A DNA stretch of 64,000 nt from Aphrophora alni (lineage: Eukaryota > Arthropoda > Insecta > Hemiptera > Aphrophoridae): positions 15,222,098-15,286,097 of the forward strand of contig OY740772.1 in NCBI GenBank assembly GCA_963513935.1, in the 5' to 3' direction. Position numbers and translations under genes: made by a program. The notes beneath the pieces are model-generated. The model ran no database searches, was not told where the DNA came from, and worked only from the letters and a program-made list of their open reading frames with translations. The first letter of the stretch is position 1; each line of letters opens with the position of its first letter. Shown one piece after another: positions 23,810 to 35,429 of the stretch.

Positions 23810-23840
23810 TATGATGACCGAAACGTTTTTCTCAAAGGAA
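23585..23840. repeat. Family D repeat with (TA)n expansion
   Basis: The most complete unit: CAATCCCAAGGGTATCTAGCTGGATCTACACC through GTCTTTATTTTATATTATA, a 56-bp TA microsatellite (23752-23807), then GGCTATGATGACCGAAACG. Confidence 0.7.
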
Positions 23841-24214
23841 GAAGAAAAATTCCAAGACGCGTTTAGCCGTTCATAGAGCTGTTTACATGTGTTAAGAAAA
23901 AAATCAAATACATAAAATGATATAAGGAATACAACCAGCAAGGTTTGTGTACTTCAAGGAATATATCGCGAGATTCATGTATTTTCAAATTGTAAAATAA
24001 ATAAACTATTTTTGAAACGTAACAAACTAAGAACTACTTATGTGCAATTTAATCTGTAAAGTTTTTCTTTTTAATTTCCATTTTGGTTTTTGAAATTTGA
24101 ACATTTTGAAAATCCGAACTATTTTTATCTTCTTAATTCTTTGAATTTTAGAATCTTTCAAAGCTACTCTAATAGTAGCATGAGTTACCCTTTTCATGTT
24201 TCCTCATTGCTGTT

Positions 24215-24345
24215 TTAAGGCGACGAACCTTTCAGTTATCAATGCCTTATAAAATCGAACATAAAATAAAGACCCGCCAGCCGTGATCGGAGAGATAAAA
24301 GAGAGGGATCTAACCCAAGATTACAGCAAAAATCTATAGGACCCA
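24215..24345. repeat. Family D repeat, reversed fragment
   Basis: AAAATAAAGACCCGCC and GAGAGGGATCTAACCCAAGATTACAGC are in the reversed order. Confidence 0.5.
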
Positions 24346-24861
24346 GTTACGTTCAATCGCATTTTTTATAAAAACTATTAGAAAACGTTTGGACGCTACC
24401 TTTTATTTTATGCATTTTCTTTTGGTCATGTTTTCTTGTAGCATTAATATTTACGAAGATATTCTTTAAAAAAATTCCAATTATTGAACGTTTACCTTAA
24501 AATAAACAGTCGCCAATACAGGCGATTTTTAATATCGTATTCTATACACAAAGACATAAAAAGAAAATCGATTAGTAGCGATTTATTGTGAACTAATATC
24601 GATATTTCCCCTCTGGCGACTGTACAAACCTATACATCGCAAGTTACTCTGCATGTGTTGTGATATCAGACTGTTATATCAGCTACTGGTTTACGACAGT
24701 CAGACATGTTAAGGAAACGCACACATTAAAACAAATCCTGTCACATTCCAGGCTAACTTCAAACATCATTGCTGAGGAATGTGTTACAGTGGGAAATGAC
24801 GATTTAGAAATATATTTGTAACACGCAGCGGTAGCGCTATCGTCAGGGACGATTCCAAAAT

Positions 24862-25450
24862 AAATGTTGCAAAAGCTTTGCACAAACTTTCTCACTCCCA
24901 TCCCTAAAACTAATAAAACAAACCAAAAATAAACGTCAATAAAATTGTCAGTTCGATATTGTTAATCAAAAATTGAAATTGAAGAATGGACGTCGTCTTT
25001 AAAGTCCTTAATTTGCAACCTCAGCTTTAAAATGGAAGTTCTAATGACTGCTGCCAGGCTTTACTTTTGTTTTTTTGCCAATTATTTGTGAACGGTAATA
25101 TTTTTTATTCTTACGATTTTGTCCACATGTTCAAGTCATTAATCTTCACTGATTTTGAGAAATTACTTATCTTATAATAGCTCAACGGTCGATTTTGGTA
25201 ATCAGTTTTGAATCGGTATTTTTGAAGAGATGGTCCCAATACGTTCTCTTTGGAACCTTAGAAGCTACACTTTAGCAAAATCGTTGGCACGGATTTTTAG
25301 AAAAACTTTTTTTCTTACCTCCAAAATTTGAGTTATCAATAGATGAAAAAGTCACGAAATGTGGCCAAAATGTACTCACGTATCAAATTTGATTAAAATC
25401 GCTCACGCGTTTGTGTTGCAAAACATTTGAATATATTTTAATTGGATCAT
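24862..25450 (+). repeat. Family A repeat
   Basis: The left end TTTGCACAAACTTTCTCACTCCC is at 24876, and GATTTTGAGAAATTACTTATC and ATCAAATTTGATTAAAATCGCTCACGCGTTTG follow. The right end is missing. Reversed family B sequence follows. Confidence 0.65.
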
Positions 25451-25649
25451 ATTTTGGCTACATATGGGGTTATTTTTTTTAATTTTTATGATAATTCAAA
25501 ATGTGGGCGTAGCAACCAAGAAAAAGAAAACATATCGGTCACCATCTCTCTAAAAAAATGGTTCCTGAATTATGGATGGAAAATATACATAAATCGGGTT
25601 TATGATTATTATAAATAAGAAAGGTCAAGCGTGTAAAAAAAACCAAACT

Positions 25650-26070
25650 AATAAGGATAGTTATTTTTTTTTTAATTCTTTTAAGCGACAGTTTAAATTG
25701 TACAGACACACGTGTAAAATTAAAAGAGCCCTTAGTTTTACCTACGGGCCCTAATAAAGAAAAATCAATGACAATGCAATCAATCTTTTAATGGCTATTT
25801 AACTGTTTATCTCACATCAGAAAAACTGCTTTTAAAACATATTTCTTTTGTTGTTGTTAAATTAAGTTGTATTCGTGACAAAAACTATAATCTATGATTT
25901 CGCACTGCAATGTATTTTCAAATCCAAATAATTATATTCAGATTTGAAGTGCATGCCGTGATATCTGACATTTTAATTATCTATCTCTAGCGCTAATATA
26001 TTAATTGTTTCGTCAACTAAATATACATATCGTAATCTTACACCTTTACAACCCCAAGGTAATTTTTTTG
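25650..26070 (-). repeat. Family B repeat, reversed
   Basis: Reversed landmarks are CGGGCCCTAATAAAGAAAAATCAATGACAATGCAATC and ACTATAATCTATGATTTCGCACTGCAAT. Confidence 0.6.
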
Positions 26071-26589
26071 TTATCCGTTATGTTTTTTTAGATGTGGGAC
26101 GAAATAGAGAATATATATTATATAAATATTTGTTTAATGAGAGTGAAATGATATTTTGGTGACAATTAATTTTGGTTCGTTTTTATTTTGTTTTACGTTT
26201 GGGTAAGAGGACAATATGTTTGCACAATTTCTTTCTTGTAGGTTATGTTTGATAAATTGAGGTAAAGAATCATGACGTCATGCTGATGGCCTCTGGTGAC
26301 GCACAATAGTGACACGAAGACACGTGGTCGGAATCTATTAGATGGATTTAGTGATGAACAAACTGTTTCTTATTCAAAGTACCGAATATTCGCATATGAT
26401 TGATTTTACAAATAGAAACTGAGTGTAGGCAATTACTGACTTAATCATTGAGCCTCGTCCGCCAACCGGTTGTAAAGTAAGGAACGTGTTTAACCTACTG
26501 AGAACATTTTGCTTTATTGTCTGTGTTGAGTGGTGTTGGAATAACACTTCCGAGAGAAATACATAATGTGGATGTGATTCGGTGAAAAC

Positions 26590-26940
26590 AGCGATGCTCG
26601 ATATGTGTGATTCTCTCACTGTGATGATAAACAGTTATCAGTAATTTCATACCTGATCTTTAAATAGTTTATTTTAGGCTTAACACGGTTTATTCATAGA
26701 AGGTCCTCCCTCTGACTTCCACAGATTGGAAAGAACCAACCAAAATGCATAGAATAAACCTTGTGTCATGCATGGGTGGGATTCGAACCCACGATCTAAG
26801 CTGTCATCCTTGATCGGAGAAATGACGACTCTAACCACTGAGCTACCAGAACAATTAGGAATAGTTACTTTTTCACGCTATGTCACCGATAAGATGCATA
26901 TTCTAAAATAATCAAATAAAAGAATAGTTTCATAGAGCAC
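26590..26940 (-). mobile_element. tRNA-derived SINE-like segment, copy 1
   Basis: The minus strand at 26852-26769 begins GTTCTGGTAGCTCAGTGGTT and contains an A-box-like TAGCTCAGTGGTTAGAG. A perfect T-arm (GTGGG/CCCAC around TTCGAAT) serves as B box. The acceptor ends do not pair (GTTCTGG against CCATGCA), and the anticodon arm has an oversized loop, so it is not a working tRNA. Flanks on both sides are shared with a second copy 0.6 kb away, including CACGCTATGTCAC and a TCTCTCAC-GTGAT block. This is a tandem duplication or two insertions. Confidence 0.55.
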
Positions 26941-27074
26941 TTGTTATTGTGCAAGTTGCCTAACTTTTAGGCTGTATTCTTATTGTGTGCATTCCAATAC
27001 AGTATGATTTTCCTTGCCAGTACTATATAAAAATGATATTTTGTATACTGTTCCGCCCAATCCCAAAATAAACA

Positions 27075-27258
27075 GCGATAGTTGATGGTGTGTGTGATTC
27101 TCTCACAGTGATTGTAAAATCACTCTTACACTAATTTCGTGATTGGGTGCACTAAATAGTGATCGGCTATTTCATAGCTGATCTGAATTATTTCACATCA
27201 TTTTAAAGGCTTTAGGCCTATATAGTTTATTTTAGACATGACACAGTTTATTTACAGT

Positions 27259-27339
<81 letters not shown>

Positions 27340-27530
27340 TATACCAAAGGTTAGAAAGGACTAAGCTGCACAGAAAAACTTTGTATCAGGGTGGGATTTT
27401 AAGCTGTAATCTTTGATCAGAGTAGTGACGCCTCTAACCACTGAGCTACCAGAACAATTAGCAATAGTTACTTTTACACGCTATGTCACTGTTAAGATGG
27501 CTATTCTAGAATAATCAAATAAAAGAGTAG
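27075..27530 (-). mobile_element. tRNA-derived SINE-like segment, copy 2 (diverged)
   Basis: This repeats the 26.59-26.94 kb segment with the same order of blocks. The A-box region (27455-27430, GTTCTGGTAGCTCAGTGG) is intact, but the T-arm has lost GTTCGAA. A 75-bp CT microsatellite interrupts it. Confidence 0.5.
27262..27336. repeat. (CT)n microsatellite
   Basis: About 37 uninterrupted CT units lie inside SINE-like copy 2 and are absent from copy 1, so the expansion followed the duplication. Confidence 0.95.
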
Positions 27531-27539
27531 TATTTTTGT

Positions 27540-29700
27540 TGCCTAACTTTTTGGTTGTATTCTTACCGTGAGATTTAATTGGTGATTGGTTGGACTAAAT
27601 GGTTATTAAAGTGTTTAGCGATACTAAGCTAACACGTCTCTACTGTGAATTTGATGATTCAGTCCGTAATTGTTTGGAGTATGGTAATGTGAATTGAATA
27701 GTGGAAGTCTCAACAAGTTCTCTGTACAAACTGTCTCTGTGTTACTGTATTACTCATCTAGTATAAGCTAAGTTTAACAATTGTCAAATATTTCGACCCA
27801 TTTTTTTCGACTGATCTGGTTTCATGGCTTCAGGAACCCAAAAAGGGATTTTGATCTTCTCTCAAAGATAATGATTCAGTAACCGCGAGTAGCCTATGTC
27901 ACATGGTCGATTCCATTCCAAGCTCATATGTTTCTTCTTAGTTAATTATCTCGCACTAGGTCATTCCATGATTCGCCCCGAAAATGTTTTCAATTATTTA
28001 TATTTCGGGTTTTCCTGATCGTTGTCAATTCTAATTATTTTTTAATATTATAATTTTAATTAACAGTTCGTTCAAAACGTATTGCCTAACAAATAGTATT
28101 TAATAATATATTGTGTTTTAATTTTGAGGTTATGTGTTGCGTTTACAATCACTAGAATATTTTTTGTTTTTCAAAAGCTTTTGTGTTGTATTAAAATTAT
28201 TTTGGATAATAATAAATAATTATTTGGTAGATCTAATTGTATAAGTATTGAGTTTACAACTCCTTACATAATTAGGTTATGCCTATTTACGGTATATTGC
28301 TTATAAATATTGTATTCATTCCTATTAATTATAAAAATTTCTGATCGATTTGTTACACCGTTAATGATTAAACCCAAAACATATTTTTTTCTCCTTTAAT
28401 CCACAGAAATACTTTTTTCTCCTTTAAACATAAAAATACGTGTTTTTCCTTTGAAAACAATAATTACTTTTTTCTCCTTTAAACCCAAAAAAATACTTTA
28501 TCCCCTTTAAAATTAAAAAAAAAAATTTCTTTTTAAAACCCAAAAGATACTTTTTTCTCCTTTAAAATCAAATTTTTCTCCTTTAAACCCAAAAAATACT
28601 TATCCATGTTGAAAATATCTCAAGAAACCCGTAGAAAATGTACAGCTACTGTATCACAATACAGTCTGCACAAATCCAGCCTTACTTTAGACGTGACTTG
28701 TCAAACTCGACATATTTGTCTTGCAATATATTTAAAGTTTGGCCATTACCAAGTGACTGGCTAGCACGACACAAAGTGTCTAGACGTTCCCTACGATTAC
28801 TTTCTCTATGCTTTCACCATAGACGTCCATCTTAATCCGTCTGCAAACTCTTGTCATCAGACACAACTTATGCATTGTAGCAGGGAACAAAGCCATTCAT
28901 CAAACGTCACAAGTTAAATTCTTGTACAGTAGGTCGAGAACTCTTCTTCCTGTTACAATATCTAAAGGATTTCTCCATCAGATCTTATATCCTTGCGGGT
29001 TACGTCCATCTAACGAAGAAGACTTTCACAGTATACGAAGTATAGGGTAATTTTGGTAATCGTTAACGAATTCGACCTCTGTTTTTCGACTGAACTACAC
29101 GTGCCATGGCATCAGTATACCGAATAAGTGATTTTATACATTGTCGTTTATATGTAAACACAAAAAATAAGTAGTAAAATAAAAATTTGGTATATGGGAC
29201 TATTTTAGCGAGCTCATATAGAAAACCTCATTGAAATTCAGAAAAAAAACGAATTGGAAATGTTAAAATAGTAATTTTAAACAGTTTTTATTCATATATC
29301 TCGCTATTCAACTTATAACACTCTAAAATAGATTTAAATATTCAAACAACTATTGGGCATTATAGATGGATCATTCGTTCTTGGCACTTGGATAAATGCT
29401 GGAAAACTTTACATTTACCTCATCACAGATGACTGTACATACAACACGTGGTATTATAAAATAGACTTTGGGCTTGACTTTAGCCTCCAGTAAGCTACTA
29501 CGACACTGAACTAGTAGCCTCACAACCAGGCCCGTGGGTAAATCTCGAGTGTCAAGAACGAATGTTCCACTTATACATTGTATGATCTGGCTGGGTAAGT
29601 ACCATAATGGCGTTTATTAACTTGTTTAGTTTTGCTAGTCCAGAGTTTTAGAGTGACATGCTAGTTACGTGAGATTGGCGAACAATATACCCGTTCTTAG
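27540..29700. other. No gene recognised apart from the minisatellite at 28.4 kb
   Basis: 28630-29050 is somewhat richer in GC and carries an open frame of 65 codons (28638-28835), but I see no motif or splice context. It may be the shell of an old element. Confidence 0.3.
28375..28612. repeat. Degenerate ~30-bp minisatellite
   Basis: The motif TACTTTTTTCTCCTTTAAACC plus an A-rich tail repeats about seven or eight times with length variation. It is simple pyrimidine/purine alternating sequence with no coding signal. Confidence 0.7.
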
Positions 29701-29708
29701 ATGTTCAA

Positions 29709-30135
29709 TGAGCACTGTGGTGAATGTGAACACTATAAATCACTGAATCCCCTACCACAAGTTTGGTACAATAACACACACATACACACAAATAAAATAA
29801 AATATTTATTTGCCTTATGTCATTATAATTCCCAGATGTACATTTCGGTAACCAAGTTACCATCATCGGAGGGATCTGAAATAATACTCGGATCAGATCC
29901 GAGTAATAATACAGTAGTATTATTTATTAATACTATTAAACACTCATAATAGTAAAGTATTATTTCAGATCCCTCCGATGATGGTAACTTGGTTACCGAA
30001 ATGTACATCAGGGAATTATAATAATATAAGGTAAATAAATATTTCATTTTATTTTGTTTGTGTTTGTGTTATTGTACCAAACTTGTGGTAGGGGATTCAG
30101 TGATTTATAGTATCACGTTCTTCACGTCGCTCAAA
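29709..30135. repeat. Large hairpin: ~160-180-bp inverted repeat with 66-bp loop
   Basis: Left arm 29731-29889 and right arm 29956-30111 are reverse complements with few differences; weaker pairing extends out to 29709 and 30135. Shared blocks include CACTGAATCCCCTACCACAA, GTACATTTCGGTAACC and CATCATCGGAGGGATCTGAA. The loop contains its own near-palindrome (CTCGGATCAGATCCGAG) and a TAATACTA-type palindrome. No transposase is present. Opposite-strand open frames here are mirror artefacts. A foldback/MITE element is the simplest reading. Confidence 0.9.
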
Positions 30136-30139
30136 TTGG

Positions 30140-31790
30140 GAAATAAGTTTGACATCACAACCCTAACAAAAATGACTGCCAATAAACTATGCTATTTGAA
30201 TGCTGCCAAAATATATTGATACTTCAGCTAAAAAAAAAAAAAATTGTTTTACATCTTTTCAATATTGTTTAAATGAAGAAAACCAAAAGGCAGTTATCTT
30301 GGTGCCCCTACTTGACACACTACTTGTGTTTATTTATTTTCAATTTTCAAAAGAAAAAATTAATTCGGTAGAGCTAAGTTTGATTCTAAATACACTTATA
30401 AAACAGGATTTTCAGTTTAAATCTCGAAATTTTTGTGGACAGCGATCAATAGATTTCGTTTAGATCCTTTGTAAGGAAAATCTGAGAAAAATCTTATCAA
30501 AATAATTTGAGCCAATTTTGAATAATCCTCAATTGTTTGTTTTATTTGATCACTTATCGTAGTATAGTGATGTTATGTGATGTAGTAAATGTAGTGATAT
30601 AATACAGGATAGTGATGTGGTGAATCAAAAATTTGATGTGTGAGATTTTTGTGAATATATCGTTTTTGAGGTTCGTTAAAAAAAAAAAAAACTGTCGTTT
30701 GATAATTTTAAATTCACCGCTCGTTATTAACGTCTGGAAAAATAGCTAAACGGAAAGGCATGTTTTGCGATGTACCACGGATATCTAGAAAACCTATTTC
30801 ACTCTAAAAAAGCAGTGTAGCTACACACTGTGCTTCGAGGACAGTTAGTTGTGTTTGTGTGTTTTCTTGCTTTTCGATTTTTCTCCCAAAATAACCTCTT
30901 TTAGAAATGTTTAAAATTTTCCGAAATAATTATTTAATTACGTAAATAGGCCAAGCTATATCTTCCCAACAAGTAACGCGTTCGACCGCCGTTTGCTCCT
31001 ATATTATTAAGGATATATAAACAGCGTATAGACATTTCTATCTCTATGCTGCACCAAGGTTTTTTTAAATGCCTATGCTGCACATAAAATCAGGGAAATA
31101 AAATCTTTAAAAATGTTTTAAAACTATTGAAGAGTTTTTTTATTTATATATAAATTAGATAATTGGTTTTAGCATATGTATATTGTGATGTGTGTATGTG
31201 TGTGTGTGAATGCAGTTAGATGAAGTTTAGTCTATTGTGTCTCTTGTGCCTTACAAAGTTATAATCTTTTACTAGCCTGTTCTTTTGCTTTTTAATGCTT
31301 CTGACTGTGAAGTTAGTTTATGTATTATAATTTTTTGATGTTGTTTTATTTGTGTGATAACTAATCACAATTACTTCTAAGAATATTGTTTTTAGTATAA
31401 GGGTATCTTCAATTTCTGCTTGTTATATATTTTCTATTATGATGGAGGGCCCAATATAGGCTTTTCCTTAGGACCACCTACATTTTTCTTGTGCAATTTG
31501 TTAGTGTCATTTTTTTAAATTTTATTTTCTTTTAAATAAGCTGTTTAGAGTATTATATTATATTTTTATTTGTTGTGGTATGTTTTATTAATTTTGTTAT
31601 AGTGTATAATCTTGCACATGAGAAATAAAATAAATTATTATATTGTGCAAAATAAGAGTGACCATTTGGGCGAACGATTCAACACAAAAGTGATTTAACA
31701 TGTTTAATTTTAGTATTACACGCTTACTGATTAAATAATCGCCCTTATAAAGTAACCATCAAAATACCCCCCCCCCCAATGAGTGTCAAT
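30140..31790. other. No recognised gene
   Basis: AT-rich with a short TG-rich tract near 31190. The 87-codon frame at 30200-30463 is A/T-biased and starts in poly-A; I treat it as chance. Confidence 0.4.
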
Positions 31791-31799
31791 TTAACGCTA

Positions 31800-32450
31800 C
31801 AGTCGTATGTGTAGGTAGAACTAATCAAGTTTGGTATGTAGGCATGTTTTAGCCGTACATCGGGTAATTTCGTGATAATTTAAAATTTGGTCGTAGCTAC
31901 CATGAGAAAATAAAAAACAAAATTATTGTTTTCTAAAAATCTGCTCAAACGATTGTGATCAAACTTCGCTCAATTGTAGAATCAACGGACAGAAACAAAA
32001 CGCTTCGGTTGTTTTCTTCGAAAATTCTAGTTATGAGTTATTGGTGAAAAATAAAAACGCGGCTATGGGACAGTTATAAAATACTTAATTTTTCAAAATT
32101 GCCTCTACCGGTTTAGTTCATATTTTAGTGAAGTGTACAAATTAACTAGCCAAACCCTTGCGCAGTAAAAGATATGTTCAGGTATAACTGAAAAAACAAA
32201 ACAAAAATAAATCTTGACCACCCTCATTAAAAGAACTATTTTAACACGTAGGCTGAGGACGGTTTTTATCCCTCGAACGAAGCAAGTTTACATTCTCTTT
32301 TAAGTACATATTTTTTTCAAAGACTGAGTTTGATTCATTCTAGTTATTGATTAACAACATCCAAAATGACATGTTTGCTAACGTTCAGTTTCGGTTCGTT
32401 TGTATTTGGTTTTGGAAATGGATAACTGAGAAAGTTTGTGCACCGTTGAT
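31800..32450 (-). repeat. Family A repeat
   Basis: Reversed copy ending in GAGAAAGTTTGTGCACCGTT (about 32429-32448). A C11 run lies immediately to its left. Confidence 0.6.
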
Positions 32451-33419
32451 TAGAAATAACAATGCGAAGTATACAATTTCGTTGTCTTCAGTTCCCTTGA
32501 TTGTATGTACAGTTACTTTATAATAGAATTGCTGAGTAAGAAATCATGGATAAAACAATTACAACTATTAGCAACATGTTTACAGATAAGCAATCAATTT
32601 ATTGGCGCCACACAAAGCATTCAACGTTTCCTTATTGTTAAAAGTGTTTTTTGCCAAGTGAGCAAATACACTTGTTAATGTGTAAACGCAAGCAGTAATG
32701 TTATCATGCCAAAGTCAAAGCAGCTGATGTATACTTTGTTCGTCTTTTGTTTAATTTTTTATGCCCCAACGGTTAAATTTGTAAGGTTAATTTTTGTAGT
32801 TTTTAAAATTCTCAAGTATACATAGTATAAAGTTATTTTTATTTTGTTTTATACATATTACAACCAAGCCTTGTGAATCTAGTACCTTTATTCTAAGATG
32901 TACGTTATACCGGTTCCAGTCCAATAATTAGTTCCAAAATCACTTAAAATGTCCTCTCAGTATCATAGGATCAGATCTTGTGGTTAGATCCTCTTCAACT
33001 TCGCTGGCATCAAGTAATCGCAACATTTTTTGATTTTATCCTCCACAGTATCTTTTACTTCCTCCATAGCAGTGGGCGTCTATAACTCACGGTGCAGATT
33101 AATTATCGTTATGTTACTTAGTACTCTGATTTGGAACATATGTATTATATTAATATTTGTCCTCTTAGTTAATCCCACAGGTCCATAGGAGTTACAAAAT
33201 CTGCTTTTAAAGTATCAGTTTGTTATAAAGAGTTGGATGAGAATGTGGGTTCAATAATCTCTATAATTTTATGAATTTAACGTTAAGTTTGCCTTTTTTT
33301 CTTTTTAAATGTTCTTTCCAGCTTAATTTAGCATATGATGTGATGAGGCAAACTAAATTATTAATGTCCATATTGCTGAAATATCCGATTTTTAAATCTC
33401 CCAAAACCAAAAGCTTTTG

Positions 33420-33850
33420 GAGCCATACTAATGGGGGGATTTTTATCAAATTTGATATGTGGGTATATTTTAACCATTTTTTAATTTTTTATTATTACAT
33501 CGTTTTTTTTTTAACAACGTAAAATTTAACCATTTAACGTAAAATTTAATAGGGTAGATATCATTATACCAAAAGTGAAAATTCGTATTTTGTAAAGATA
33601 AGCTATAATATGATCAGATTTTACTAAAATGTACCCATCACCCAAAACGAAACGTAATAGTTGCCATATTCTTAAAAATGCCGGTTCAGGAGTTATCTAT
33701 AAAAAATATCGTTTCATGGAGCTGTTTCTCAAAATTGGCTGAACTGATTTCGTTAAAATTTTGTGGATATCTGAAGAGTAATGACCCAAATTAATTATTG
33801 AAATCGTAAATTTTGGTTCAGGAATAATTGTTAAAAACAAAATTATTGTA
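33420..33850 (-). repeat. Family A repeat fragment
   Basis: Reversed blocks ATCAAATTTGATATGTGGGTATATTTT and TTTCTCAAAATTGGCTGAACTGATTTCGTT identify it. GC-rich LINE-like sequence follows. Confidence 0.6.
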
Positions 33851-34235
33851 ACATCTTCGAGCGTTCGATAGTATTTGTCGCGCTCTGGAGCAATTTCGAT
33901 TTCGAAGCCTTTGCAATCTTCAAGGTCGCTAAAAGATCCCTACTGTCTTCCTCGAAAAGTCGCAGTCAGTTATTTCCAGAATATGCTCCAACAAACCAAT
34001 CGACAGGAGGATGATGTCAATTTATGAATAGGAGCTGGCGTGGCTGTGCAATCTAGGAAGAAGAGTGGTCATCTAATGGATTCCAAGCACGTTGGAATAT
34101 ATTAAAACGAGCGTGCATAAGCCTTGGCAAAAGCCGGGAATCGAAGCAATCCCGTCATTAACCTCAGCCTGGAGTGGACTCAAGCTATGCCGCAACTGGA
34201 ACACGACGAGGGTGGAACGATGGGTGGACGTTGAA
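33850..34235 (+). mobile_element. Possible LINE RNase H-domain remnant
   Basis: This GC-richer stretch gives GAGVAVQSRKKSGH in one frame and GFQARWNILKRACISLG in the next. That resembles the RNase H signature of Jockey/I-type LINEs (DGSK-GAGV ... VFQAE--AI--C). Stops are frequent and the catalytic DGS and E residues are not intact. It could be unrelated GC-rich sequence. Confidence 0.4.
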
Positions 34236-34811
34236 TAAAATAAATAACCTTACTGAGATTGAAAAATTAGAGAACGTTTTCTAGTTTGGAATAGAAATAC
34301 TGACAACGCGCTCTGATTCGTAGAATTTTAAATGTTACCAGAACCACAAATAAACTCAACTTTAACAACAAAGACAGTCGAACTTGTACAATCTTGCACT
34401 CTTCACAATAACCTAGATAACCTTTAGAGTCGGAATAATTTAGGTTATCGCTGTTTATGTAATTGTTAATGATATCTAAAATAATAAAATTGCCAACTTG
34501 CCGAAATGTCATTGCCAAGGCCAACTGAAAAAAACAACAAACAACGCATTAATTAAATATATTACGTGTTTAGATAGATTAATTGTTAGGCTAGTTTGAT
34601 CTCTTATCGTGATCTTTCAGTCTGGAAGTCTTGTTTATTTATAATGTATTATTTACGTATCTCTTTAACAATAATAAGTTAATTTTCTAACACATCGAAT
34701 CTTCAGAATTAAAAATACATAACAGATAAGTTCTAAATTAAAAGGTCTTCTTCTGCATGTGAGTGCATGTGGCATTTTTACCAATAATAAAAATAACCTC
34801 TCTTTTTTACA

Positions 34812-34880
34812 GGTGCTGTCCCACGTCATTATTTCGATGTGGCTCCTCTCTTACCCTCAGTTGAGCCAAAATAATATTAC
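34812..34880 (+). CDS. Tentative 23-codon exon of an unidentified gene
   Basis: A TTTTTTACAG acceptor and an ACC/GTAAGT donor enclose 69 bases open in one frame (VLSHVIISMWLLSYPQLSQNNIT), which is hydrophobic and could be part of a signal or membrane segment. A second frame (AVPRHYFDVAPLLPSVEPK) also reads well until close to the end. No partner exons were found. It may equally be a chance pair of splice-like sites beside a dead Helitron. Confidence 0.25.
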
Positions 34881-35039
34881 CGTAAGTACTAAGATTCAGT
34901 TTTATTTAGTTTATTATTATTATTATTTAATTAATGTCAAAGTGGGCTTATTTAATGGGAATTTTTCTATTTTCAAAATTTTGTGGGTTTACATTGTTTA
35001 CAAGACTGATCATGAACACCGTGGAAGGAAAAGTTAGGT

Positions 35040-35375
35040 TAGGTTAGGGCGTTATTAACGCCCTTCCAATAATTGATCTAACACCAAATGACCCTGATAC
35101 ATGCCTTTCACAATAAGAAGACAATTTCCAGTAAGGGTAGCTTTCGCCGGTACCATCAACAAGAGTCTGGAAACAAATTTTCGACCACGTTTAGATTTAT
35201 CTTCCAAACCCTGTGTACCTCCCCCCCCCCCCCCGTGGGTAGGTTTATGTGGTCTTTTCAAGAGTCAAGTCAATACAACATGTGGAGGTGTTGTTGGAGG
35301 AAAACATCAAGGTGTTTATGTACGAAGATTGTTGTGTACAACGAAATAATTTGTGAAAATTTGGAATCATTAATT
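35040..35375 (+). pseudogene. Helitron Pif1-type helicase C-terminus, frameshifted remnant
   Basis: In three frames joined by small indels the region reads PIIDLTPNDPD, then RRQFPVRVAFAGTINKSLE, then SKPC, then YVVFSRVKS, then CTKIVVYNEII. These match, in order, the C-terminal motifs of the RepHel helicase of Helitrons (QFPVR-LAFAMTINKSQGQ, YVALSR and TKNVVYKE, helicase motifs V and VI). A C14 run at 35221-35234 sits where the frame breaks, and the glutamine-glycine of INKSQG is lost. The helicase is inactive. A TTAGG tract (about 35034-35049) abuts its 5' side. No Rep domain or CTRR end was seen. Confidence 0.75.
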
Positions 35376-35429
35376 GATCTCTGTTTGAAATTATTTGTTA
35401 ATGATGGAAGTTCAATTTTATTATTATGC

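Noticed and set aside
26769..26852. True tRNA gene on the minus strand
   Set aside because: The T-arm is perfect but the acceptor ends do not pair and the anticodon loop is too large; a SINE head or pseudogene fits better.
28375..28612. CRISPR-like regularly spaced repeats
   Set aside because: Units are low-complexity, vary in length and have no unique spacers; this is a minisatellite in a eukaryotic genome.
29701..30047. Open frames on both strands sharing the same internal peptide (VTKLPSSEGSEIIL)
   Set aside because: They are the two arms of one inverted repeat read from opposite strands.
34267..34524. 85-codon minus-strand frame starting MALAMTF
   Set aside because: No recognisable domain and no splice context; it reads AT-rich sequence next to a LINE-like remnant.
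35055..35261. Minus-strand frame with a glycine run as a possible gene
   Set aside because: It is the reverse strand of the Helitron helicase remnant; the glycine run is the complement of the C14 homopolymer.
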